Shown: positions 57,969 to 64,000 of the stretch, one piece after another
Layout of the letters: the number at the start of each line of letters is the position of its first letter
Numbering within the stretch: the first letter of the stretch is position 1
Assembly (NCBI RefSeq): GCF_900111375.1
Contig: NZ_FOHB01000001.1
Span: 310,001-374,000 of the forward strand
Direction of reading: 5' to 3'
Origin: Pedococcus cremeus
GTDB lineage: Bacteria > Actinomycetota > Actinomycetes > Actinomycetales > Dermatophilaceae
DNA length: 64,000 nucleotides
Notes under the pieces: model-generated
Database searches by the model: none
What the model saw: the letters and a program-made list of their open reading frames with translations, nothing else
Told to the model about the DNA's origin: nothing
Program-made: the position numbers and the translations under genes

Positions 57969-58441
57969 CGCGGCCTCCTGCGGTGGTCATGAGGGGTCCT
58001 GCCCATCCTGCCCCCAGCGGCAGGCGCGTCGAAGACGGGGCGCCTCGAGCGCACGAAGGCGACCACCTGGAAGACCTGCCAGACCAGTGCGACGGCGAGG
58101 GCGGTGAGGCCGAAGGCGGTGCCGTCGAGCCAGGATGCGTCCTTGAGCGCGACGATCACCAGCAGCAGGAAGATCATCTGCCCCAGGAAGACGGCCATGG
58201 CGCTGGCCAGGAACCGCAGCGGGTCCGCGGCGCTGTTCAGGCGGCTCATGACCACCATGCCGAGGGCGAAGAACGCGATCGCGACCACGAAGCCGAGCCC
58301 CGCGCTCCAGGCGGCCTTGCCTCCCCCGGCCAGCCAAGCGACCAAGACCGCGATCGGCCCCACGACGAGGGTGGGGAGGAACGCGCCACGCAGCATGGCC
58401 GCGAAGGGGTCGGAACCCTCTCGAGCGGGAGTGTGCGTCAT
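57965..58441 (-). CDS. ATP synthase subunit I-like membrane protein
   Basis: A 158-residue protein with four hydrophobic segments (AFLPTLVVGPIAVLVAWLAG, AGLGFVVAIAFFALGMVVMS, FLASAMAVFLGQMIFLLLVIVAL, GLTALAVALVWQVFQVVAFV). The four-helix arrangement upstream of atpB matches AtpI, thought to help c-ring assembly. It is the first gene of the ATP synthase transcript. Confidence 0.75.
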   Translation of the reverse strand: MTHTPAREGSDPFAAMLRGAFLPTLVVGPIAVLVAWLAGGGKAAWSAGLGFVVAIAFFALGMVVMSRLNSAADPLRFLASAMAVFLGQMIFLLLVIVALKDASWLDGTAFGLTALAVALVWQVFQVVAFVRSRRPVFDAPAAGGRMGRTPHDHRRRPR

Positions 58442-58553
58442 GGTGTTGCCTGCCTGGATTCGTCGGGGCGGACGGCGAATTCGGGTGCTCGGTGGCCCTT
58501 ACCACGGCCACCTGGGATGCTTGTGAAAACTATCACGAGCGCCCCGAGGCCTC

Positions 58554-58799
58554 CTAATCCGTCTCGCGGGCCCGCTCCCGTCGCGCCCGCAGCTCGCGAC
58601 CTGCGTCGACCGCCTTGGCACGCATGCCCTGGCGCACCGTCTGCATCACGAAGACGACGACGGCGATCACCGCGCCCTCCGCCAGCGCCCCCAGGACGGT
58701 GTCGGGACCCCGCGCCCCCGGCAGGGCCCAGCCGGCCAGGGGTATGGCGAACCCGATGACGACGGCGATGACGGCCCGTCGTCCGGTGCTCATGCCCAT
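58554..58799 (-). CDS. Small membrane protein, unknown function
   Basis: An 81-residue protein with two hydrophobic segments (RAVIAVVIGFAIPLAGWALPG and LGALAEGAVIAVVVFVMQTV) and a charged C-terminal helix (RAKAVDAGRELRARRERARETD). I do not recognise a family. The start is uncertain; GTG 58817 and ATG 58793 are also in frame. It lies 112 nt before the ATP synthase operon on the same strand. Confidence 0.6.
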   Translation of the reverse strand: MGMSTGRRAVIAVVIGFAIPLAGWALPGARGPDTVLGALAEGAVIAVVVFVMQTVRQGMRAKAVDAGRELRARRERARETD

Positions 58800-58851
58800 C
58801 GCGGCAGTCAACCCCACATCCGCCGGCCCCGCCAGACGAGGACGGTCGCGG

Positions 58852-59100
58852 TCAGCGACCGCCGAACACCCGCTTCACCGCCGACGCCAGCTTCTGGAGC
58901 CCACCCTCAGGCCCGGGCACCACCACGCCGGCACGCAGCGCGGCGGCCGACTGGGCCGCCTCGGTGCAGGCCTCTGCCGTCGGCAGCGGCGCGGCCGAGT
59001 GCAGCGGAGCGCCTCGCAGCGGGGTGCCGGTGACCCAGGAGACCTCCTGGGCCCGCTCGCTGATGCTGGGCTGGTCCCCTGCAGCCGGCTGGTCCGTCAC
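58852..59100 (-). CDS. Hypothetical small protein
   Basis: An 82-residue soluble protein (VTDQPAAGDQPSISERAQEVSW to GGLQKLASAVKRVFGGR) with a disordered Ala-rich middle and a short basic C-terminal helix. GTG 59100 has GGGGGA 5-10 nt upstream. No family recognised. Confidence 0.55.
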   Translation of the reverse strand: MTDQPAAGDQPSISERAQEVSWVTGTPLRGAPLHSAAPLPTAEACTEAAQSAAALRAGVVVPGPEGGLQKLASAVKRVFGGR

Positions 59101-59227
59101 GTTCGTCGTCCCCCTCGGGTCAGGCCGGCAGCACGCCGGCGATCTCGTCGCAGGTCCGGTCGGCAGGGCGACCGTAACGGAGGAAAGCACCGCAGGAGGG
59201 GCGAACGCCGTCGATTTCCGCCGTTTG

Positions 59228-59233
59228 TATGCT
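59228..59233 (+). promoter_or_regulatory. -10 element for a leaderless GNAT mRNA
   Basis: TATGCT ends 6 nt before GTG 59240, so transcription would begin at the start codon. There is no ribosome site between them. A -35 box is not obvious. Confidence 0.45.
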
Positions 59234-59239
59234 CTGGCC

Positions 59240-59854
59240 GTGCCAGCCACCCCGCCCACGGGCAAGCCCCTCGTCGGCCGCTTCGTCCGCCTCGACCCCG
59301 TGCAGCCCGACGACGCCGAGGGCCTGCACGCGGTCCTCACCGACCCAGCGGTCTACACCCAGGGCTCCATCATGCGACCGCCGCCGGCCGACCTCGCCGA
59401 GACGCGGTCCCGCGTCGCGAAGGACGTCGCCGCGCGCGCGTCCGGCCGCACGGCATACACGGTGCGCCTGGTCGGGCACGGTCCGCTCGGTGAGGAGGGC
59501 ACGGTGGTGGGCACGTCGTCGCTCGGCGACGTCGACCTCGTCAACGAGCGCGTGCACCTCGGCTGGACGATGTACGGCTCGCGCTGGTGGGGCACCGAGG
59601 TCAACCCGGAGGCCAAGCTGCTCCTGCTGGCGCACGCGTTCGAGGACTGTGGTTTCGGGCGGGTGAAGATCCAGACCGACGCGGTGAACCAGCGGTCGCA
59701 GGCCGCGATCGCCAAGCTCGGCGCGACCCGGGAGGGTGTGCTGCGCCGGCACACCCGGCGGGCGGACGGCACCTTCCGCGACACGGTCGTCTTCAGCGTC
59801 CTGCGTGACGAGTGGCCGTCGGTGCGGGCCGGCCTCGAGGCGCGCCTCGGCTGA
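59240..59854 (+). CDS. GNAT family N-acetyltransferase (RimJ/RimL-like)
   Basis: A 204-residue acetyltransferase. It begins LVGRFVRLDPVQPDDAEGLHAVL, and has VHLGWTMYGSRWWGTEVNPEAKLLLLAHAFEDCGFGRVKIQTDAVNQRSQAAIAKLGATREGVLRRH, the acetyl-CoA and N-S-RS-x4-KLG signature of the RimJ/RimL group. It may acetylate a protein N-terminus or small amine. GTG 59240 lies at the predicted transcription start. Confidence 0.88.
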   Translation: MPATPPTGKPLVGRFVRLDPVQPDDAEGLHAVLTDPAVYTQGSIMRPPPADLAETRSRVAKDVAARASGRTAYTVRLVGHGPLGEEGTVVGTSSLGDVDLVNERVHLGWTMYGSRWWGTEVNPEAKLLLLAHAFEDCGFGRVKIQTDAVNQRSQAAIAKLGATREGVLRRHTRRADGTFRDTVVFSVLRDEWPSVRAGLEARLG

Positions 59855-59890
59855 GGCCGGCCGGCCCTGCGGCGCGGCTGGCCCCTGGAC

Positions 59891-61003
59891 TCAGCTGAGC
59901 ACGCGCGGCTGGCGCGTCCTCGACCAGCGCGGCAGCCACACCGTCAGCACGACGGCCACCACGACCACCCCCACCACGGCCGCCGCTGCCACGCCGGCCT
60001 GCAGGAAGACGAAGCTGACCGAGCCCAGCGCGGCGACGGCCGCCCACAGCCACAGCAGCATCACCGCGCGGCGGTGGCCGTGGCCGATCTGCAGCATCCG
60101 GTGGTGCAGGTGCTTGGCGTCCGGCTGCCACGGCCGCTGCCCGGCCCGGGTGCGGCGCACGATGGCGAGGACGACGTCGACCAGCGGCAGCAGGATGATC
60201 GCGGTCGGCACGACGAGGGGCAGCAGCGTGGCGGTCAGCTCGTTGGTGCTGACGTCGGTGGGCGTGACGCTGCCGGTGGTCGAGATGGTCGCGGCCGCCA
60301 GCAGCAGGCCGAGCAGCAGCGCCCCGGAGTCGCCCATGAACAGGCGAGCCGGGTGGAAGTTGTGCGGCAGGAAGCCGAGGCAGCACCCGATCAGCGCCGC
60401 GGAGATGAACGTGGCGGAGGAGAACACGTTCGGGGGGTCGTAGTTGCGCGAGATCAGGTAGCTGTAGACGAAGAAGGACGCCGCCGCGATCCCGACGACC
60501 CCCGCGGCGAGCCCGTCGAGGCCGTCGATGAAGTTGACCGCGTTGGTCATGACGAGCACCGTCAGCACGGTCAGCGCCACCATGACCGGCGCCGGCAGCA
60601 CGGTCACCCCGCCGAGCGGCAGCGAGAACAGCTGCACGCCCTGGAACGCCATGAAGCCGGCCGCGATCATCTGGCCGCCGAGCTTGGTCAGCGGGTCGAG
60701 CTCATGGATGTCGTCGACGGCCCCGAGCAGGCAGACCAGGGCCGCGCCCCACAGCACGCCCTTGAGCTCGGGGCCGGTCTCGAAGACCTGGCCCAGCCGC
60801 GGCAGGTGGCTCGCCGCCAGCATCGACGCGGCGAACCCCAGGAAGATCGCCACCCCGCCGAGGCGCGGGATCGGCGCGCTGTGCACGTCGCGGTCGCGCA
60901 CCGGCGTGAAGGCACCCGTCTTGACCGCGATGGCGCGCAGCAGGGGCGTCGCCGCGTAGGTGATCACCGCGGCCACCATCAGGACGAGGAGGTACTCCCT
61001 CAA
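59891..61003 (-). CDS. Undecaprenyl/decaprenyl-phosphate GlcNAc-1-phosphate transferase (WecA-like)
   Basis: A 370-residue polytopic MraY/WecA-family enzyme with about ten or eleven helices. It loads a sugar-1-phosphate on the lipid carrier to start cell-wall polymer synthesis. Motifs are RLGGVAIFLGF, LLGAVDDIHELDPLTKL, TNAVNFIDGLDGLAAG, ARLFMGDSGALLLG and KHLHHRML. The HLHHR loop points to WecA rather than MraY. The start is TTG 61003, immediately after an in-frame TAG, so no earlier start is possible. Confidence 0.92.
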   Translation of the reverse strand: MREYLLVLMVAAVITYAATPLLRAIAVKTGAFTPVRDRDVHSAPIPRLGGVAIFLGFAASMLAASHLPRLGQVFETGPELKGVLWGAALVCLLGAVDDIHELDPLTKLGGQMIAAGFMAFQGVQLFSLPLGGVTVLPAPVMVALTVLTVLVMTNAVNFIDGLDGLAAGVVGIAAASFFVYSYLISRNYDPPNVFSSATFISAALIGCCLGFLPHNFHPARLFMGDSGALLLGLLLAAATISTTGSVTPTDVSTNELTATLLPLVVPTAIILLPLVDVVLAIVRRTRAGQRPWQPDAKHLHHRMLQIGHGHRRAVMLLWLWAAVAALGSVSFVFLQAGVAAAAVVGVVVVAVVLTVWLPRWSRTRQPRVLS

Positions 61004-61022
61004 CTACGGCGCGCCTTTGCGT

Positions 61023-61076
61023 GGGTGGGCAGGGTCAACTGGGTGGACAGGGTCAGGTGGGTCGGCAGGGTCAGCG
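61023..61076. repeat. Three 18-bp tandem repeats overlapping the glyA stop
   Basis: Units GGGTGGGCAGGGTCAACT, GGGTGGACAGGGTCAGGT and GGGTCGGCAGGGTCAGCG lie head to tail. The last includes the glyA stop codon (61071-61073). Confidence 0.75.
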
Positions 61077-62357
61077 GGGGTATGCCGGGAAGCGCGTCAC
61101 GAGGTCCGTCACCTGGGCGCGGACCTCCTTGGAGACCGCGTGGTCGGGGTCGGCGTCGCCCTTGGTGACCGCGGTGGCGATGAGCTCACCAATGGTCTTC
61201 ATCTCCTCGGTGCCCATGCCCTGGGTGGTGACCGACGGCGTGCCGACCCGGATTCCCGAGGCGATGTTCGGCTTCTGCGGGTCGAACGGGATCGCGTTCT
61301 TGTTGAGCACGATGCCGGCGGCGTCGGCCCGGGCCTCGGCGTCCTTGCCCGTCACGCCGACGCCCTGGAGGTCGTGCAGGCTCAGGTGGGTGTCGGTGCC
61401 GCCGGTGGTCGGGCGGATCCCGTTCTCCCCCAGCGTCGCGGCGAGCTGCTGGGCGTTGGCGATCACCTGCTTGGCGTAGGCGGCGTACTCCGGGGTGGCG
61501 CACTCCTTGAAGTTCACGGCCTTGGCCGCGATGGTGTGCATCTGCGGGCCACCCTGCATCATCGGGAAGACCGCCTTGTCGATCTTCGCGGCGTGCTCCT
61601 CCTTGCACACGATGGCGCCTGAGCGCGGGCCGCGCAGCACCTTGTGCGTCGTGAAGGAGACGACGTCGGCCCACGGCACGGGGCTCGGGATCGCCTTGCC
61701 GGCGACGAGGCCGATGAAGTGCGCGGCGTCGACCCAGAAGATCGCCCCGACCTCGTCGGCGAGGTTGCGGAAGAACTCGAAGTCGATCAGGCGCGGGATC
61801 GCGGACCCGCCGGCGAGGATGACCTTGGGCCGGTGCTCGCGGGCGAGCTCGGCGACCTGGTCGTAGTCGATGTCCTCGGTCTCGTTGTCGACGCCGTAGT
61901 GCACGGCGTTGAACCACTTGCCGGAGAACGAGACCTTGGTGCCGTGGGTGAGGTGGCCACCGTGCGGCAGGCTCATCGCGAGGATGGTCTCGCCCGGCTG
62001 CATGAACGCGCCATAGACGGCCTGGTTGGCGCTGGCGCCCGAGTGCGGCTGCACGTTGGCGTGGTCGGCGTCGAAGAGGGCCTTGCACCTGTCGATCGCG
62101 ATCTGCTCGGCCTTGTCGACCTCCGAGCACCCGCCGTAGTAGCGCCGTCCCGGGTAGCCCTCGGCGTACTTGTTCGACAGCGTCGAGCCGAGCGCGGTGA
62201 GCACGGCCGGGCTGGAGAGGTTCTCGCTGGCGATGAGCTGCAGGCCACTGCGGATGCGGTCGAGCTCCGAGAGCAGGACCCCGGCGATGTCGGGGTCGAA
62301 GGACTGCAGGGCCCCGAAGTCGGAGCCGTAGAAGGTGTCGTCGCTCGGTGGGGTCAT
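61071..62357 (-). CDS. glyA: Serine hydroxymethyltransferase
   Basis: A 428-residue PLP enzyme interconverting serine and glycine with tetrahydrofolate. Motifs are LIASENLSSPAVLTALGS, NKYAEGYPGRRYYGGCSEVD, VQPHSGASANQAVYGAF, and the cofactor lysine in VSFTTHKVLRGPRSGAIVC. Its ATG overlaps the Sua5 stop by 4 nt. The C-terminal Pro-Ala-Tyr-Pro codons contain an octamer copy. Confidence 0.97.
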   Translation of the reverse strand: MTPPSDDTFYGSDFGALQSFDPDIAGVLLSELDRIRSGLQLIASENLSSPAVLTALGSTLSNKYAEGYPGRRYYGGCSEVDKAEQIAIDRCKALFDADHANVQPHSGASANQAVYGAFMQPGETILAMSLPHGGHLTHGTKVSFSGKWFNAVHYGVDNETEDIDYDQVAELAREHRPKVILAGGSAIPRLIDFEFFRNLADEVGAIFWVDAAHFIGLVAGKAIPSPVPWADVVSFTTHKVLRGPRSGAIVCKEEHAAKIDKAVFPMMQGGPQMHTIAAKAVNFKECATPEYAAYAKQVIANAQQLAATLGENGIRPTTGGTDTHLSLHDLQGVGVTGKDAEARADAAGIVLNKNAIPFDPQKPNIASGIRVGTPSVTTQGMGTEEMKTIGELIATAVTKGDADPDHAVSKEVRAQVTDLVTRFPAYPR

Positions 62358-63238
62358 GACTGCTGCTCTCCTGCCGGTCGGGTCGAGTCCGCAGGCAACT
62401 GTATGCCGTCGGGCTGGGTGCCCCCGGTGGTGTCCACGTGGGCTGTCGCCGCCGGCTCGGCCGGGCTGGTGACGGGCTGGTCCTCGCCGGTCGTGTGGGT
62501 GGGCGCGGCCGGCTCGTCCTCGCCCGTGGTGTAGGTGGGCGCAGCCGGCTCGTCCTCGCCCGTGGTGTAGGTCGGGTAGGGCGGCTCGTCGGCCTCAGGC
62601 GGGAAGTGTGTGGCGAGCACCTCGTCGAGCTGCTCCTCGCTGAGCGCGCCGACCCGCAGCACCTCGGGCCGCTCGCCGGTGCAGTCGACGATGGTCGAGG
62701 GGATGTTGGCCGCACGCTGCCCACCGTCGAGGTAGACCTTCACCGCGGCGCCGAGCTGGGCGGCCGCGTCGGTGACCGTGGTGGCAGCCGGCTGGCCGGT
62801 GAGGTTGGCGCTGGTCACGGCCATCGGGCCCACCTCGGCCAGCACCTCGAGGGCGATGTCGTCCTGCGGCATCCGCAGGGCCACTGTGCCGTTGGTCTCG
62901 CCGAGGTCCCACATGAGCGAGCTCTGCGCCTTGAACACCAGGGTGAGCGGGCCAGGCCAGAACGCCTTGATCAGGTCGCGCGCCCACGCGGGCACGTCGG
63001 TGGCGAGGCCGTCGACCGTGCGGATGTTGGGCACCAGCACCGGCGGGGGCATGTCGCGCCCGCGGCCCTTGGCGGCCAGGACGGCCGCGACGGCGTCCTG
63101 GTTGAACGCGTCGGCGCCGATGCCGTAGACGGTGTCGGTGGGGATGACGACGACCTCGCCGCCCCGCACCGCCTCGACCGCCTTGGCCACGCCCTCGGCG
63201 CGGCCGGACTCGGAGGTGCAGTCGTAGACCGGACTCAT
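62354..63238 (-). CDS. L-threonylcarbamoyladenylate synthase (Sua5/TsaC family) with repeat tail
   Basis: A 294-residue protein. Residues 1-205 form the YrdC domain that makes threonylcarbamoyl-AMP for tRNA t6A: IPTDTVYGIGADAFN, KGRGRDMPPPVLV, FWPGPLTLVFKAQ, VALRMPQDDIALEVLAEVGPMAVTSANLTGQ and PSTIVDCTGERPEVLRVG. The C-terminal tail of about 70 residues is acidic and repetitive, with three PT(Y/H)TTGED units. It has no Sua5 domain. It is translationally coupled to glyA. Confidence 0.9.
   Translation of the reverse strand: MSPVYDCTSESGRAEGVAKAVEAVRGGEVVVIPTDTVYGIGADAFNQDAVAAVLAAKGRGRDMPPPVLVPNIRTVDGLATDVPAWARDLIKAFWPGPLTLVFKAQSSLMWDLGETNGTVALRMPQDDIALEVLAEVGPMAVTSANLTGQPAATTVTDAAAQLGAAVKVYLDGGQRAANIPSTIVDCTGERPEVLRVGALSEEQLDEVLATHFPPEADEPPYPTYTTGEDEPAAPTYTTGEDEPAAPTHTTGEDQPVTSPAEPAATAHVDTTGGTQPDGIQLPADSTRPAGEQQS
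62477..62584 (-). repeat. Three in-frame 36-bp repeats in the Sua5/TsaC tail
   Basis: Units at 62549-62584, 62513-62548 and 62477-62512 each encode 12 residues of the PTYTTGEDEPAA type. Divergence is least between the middle and right units, suggesting recent expansion. Confidence 0.8.
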
Positions 63239-63280
63239 GCGGCCCAGCCTATTCCGGCCCCCTCAGCGTCCGAGGTCGGG

Positions 63281-63955
63281 TCAGCGGACGATCTTGAAGT
63301 TGAAGGAGCTGGTGCCGAGCGCCTGCATCAGCCGCAGCCACACCGGCATCATCATCTCGGCGCCGCGGGCGGTGCTGATGTCGCCGAGGTCGATGACGTC
63401 GGTGTGCCCGAAGTCCTCCAGCAGCCCTCGCACCGTGGCTTTCGCCGCGGCGTCGTCACCCGACATGAAGACGGTGCTCTCCTCCCCGAGCACCTGGGGG
63501 TTGACCATGAGGTGGGCGGTCAGCGTGTTCAGCGTCTTGACCACCCTGGCCCGTGGGTGCGCGCGCTGGATCTGCTCGCCGAGCGAGTCGGTGTCCTTGA
63601 CGAACATGGTGGGCGGGAAGCCCTGCGAGAAGTCGAGGGCGTTGGAGACGTCGACGAGCACCTTGCCGGCGAGGTTGTCGTCGCCCGCCAGGCGCAGCAC
63701 GTCGAGGGAGACGCTGCCGCTGGTGGCGTTGACGACCACCTCGCCGAACGCCGCGGCCCGGGCGAAGGGCTCGAGCCCCACCTCCGGGTGCTCGGCCGCC
63801 CAGGCCGCGAAGGGCGGGTCCTCGGGGCCGTGGCCGCCGCGGGCCATGGTCTCCTCCGGGTCTCGGGTGCCGATGCGCACCTCGTGATCCCGTCGCGCGA
63901 AGGCGGCGGCCAGGTGCTTGCCGACCATCCCGGTGCCCAGCACTGCGATCCTCAT
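63281..63955 (-). CDS. NADPH-dependent F420 reductase-like protein
   Basis: A 224-residue Rossmann protein. MRIAVLGTGMVGKHLAAAFARRDHEVRIGTRDPEE is the NADP-binding start with the Arg-rich second strand. VVNATSGSVSLDVLRL, KVLVDVSNALDFSQGFPP and ARVVKTLNTLTAHLMVNP match F420:NADPH oxidoreductases and the related F420-reductase-like group. F420 binding itself is not proven. ATG 63955 has GGGGG just upstream; ATG 63964 is an alternative. Confidence 0.85.
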   Translation of the reverse strand: MRIAVLGTGMVGKHLAAAFARRDHEVRIGTRDPEETMARGGHGPEDPPFAAWAAEHPEVGLEPFARAAAFGEVVVNATSGSVSLDVLRLAGDDNLAGKVLVDVSNALDFSQGFPPTMFVKDTDSLGEQIQRAHPRARVVKTLNTLTAHLMVNPQVLGEESTVFMSGDDAAAKATVRGLLEDFGHTDVIDLGDISTARGAEMMMPVWLRLMQALGTSSFNFKIVR

Positions 63956-64000
63956 GGCCCCCATGCTGGCATCCCGCTGCTCGGTCAGGTGCCGGTCTCG

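Noticed and set aside
57965-57990. Possible fourth copy of the GGTCATGACC repeat near 57985
   Set aside because: The sequence there is GGTGGTCATGAGG at a start/stop overlap. The palindrome is broken and the position is explained by the ATGA overlap of two genes.
62477-62584. CRISPR-like array suggested by three regular repeats
   Set aside because: The units are contiguous without spacers, in frame within a gene, and encode a peptide repeat.

Overview
The window reads as chromosomal DNA of a high-GC actinobacterium, most likely a member of the Micrococcales and possibly Intrasporangiaceae. Pointers are strong G/C preference at third codon positions, many GTG starts, an ilvBNC operon with a leader-peptide attenuator, a NucS endonuclease, a DUF2550 gene after atpC, a SigE-family sigma factor and ethylmalonyl-CoA pathway enzymes. 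I see no tRNA, rRNA, CRISPR, insertion sequence or prophage. No gene-free stretch exceeds 300 bases.

Layout. 1-3.6 kb: the N-terminal part of a secreted protein, a sugar-porter transporter, an atypical short-chain dehydrogenase and a VTT-domain membrane protein. 3.7-9.2 kb: branched-chain amino acid synthesis (ilvC, ilvN, ilvB, ilvD), with an ilvB leader encoding an Ile-Leu-Val-Leu peptide ahead of a T7-tailed terminator. 9.3-15 kb: SixA-like phosphatase, MoaD-like protein, Asp-box propeller, PLP decarboxylase-like enzyme, hydroxyacid dehydrogenase and a PQQ-type sugar dehydrogenase. 15-18.4 kb: gatCAB. 18.5-31.2 kb: methylmalonyl-CoA epimerase, secreted GH15-like protein, crotonyl-CoA carboxylase/reductase, AI-2E-family exporter, an ABC-2 exporter, alpha/beta hydrolase, a sigma factor with a large membrane partner, and a self-fused 3-hydroxyacyl-CoA dehydrogenase. 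31.3-32 kb: nucS.

32-41.3 kb: a two-armed amino-sugar catabolic locus. One arm encodes a binding protein, two permeases, a DeoR regulator, a ROK kinase, a PfkB kinase and a class II aldolase. The divergent arm encodes an AgaS-type SIS isomerase and a NagA-type deacetylase. The gene content fits N-acetylgalactosamine or galactosamine use through tagatose phosphates. 41.4-49 kb: aldo/keto reductase, a secreted dimethylformamidase-like protein, ethylmalonyl-CoA mutase, a STAS protein, murA (Asp in place of the catalytic Cys) and a cobalamin adenosyltransferase. 48.9-58.4 kb: the F1Fo ATP synthase genes, with atpC split from atpD by a PspC gene, an opposite-strand gene and a triple palindromic repeat. 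58.5-64 kb: small proteins, a GNAT acetyltransferase, a WecA-like transferase, glyA, a Sua5/TsaC protein and an F420-reductase-like protein.

The genes link functionally. Ccr, Ecm, Mce, the 3-hydroxyacyl-CoA dehydrogenase and the B12 adenosyltransferase together suggest a dispersed ethylmalonyl-CoA pathway. The most unusual signal is not a gene: the octamer GTATGCCG (reverse complement CGGCATAC) occurs 38 times by my count. In genes it forces otherwise avoided codons (TAT, ATA, GCA). Between genes it repeatedly forms the arms of terminator-like hairpins. That pattern resembles DNA-uptake sequences or highly iterated palindromes in other phyla and has no explanation I know of here.
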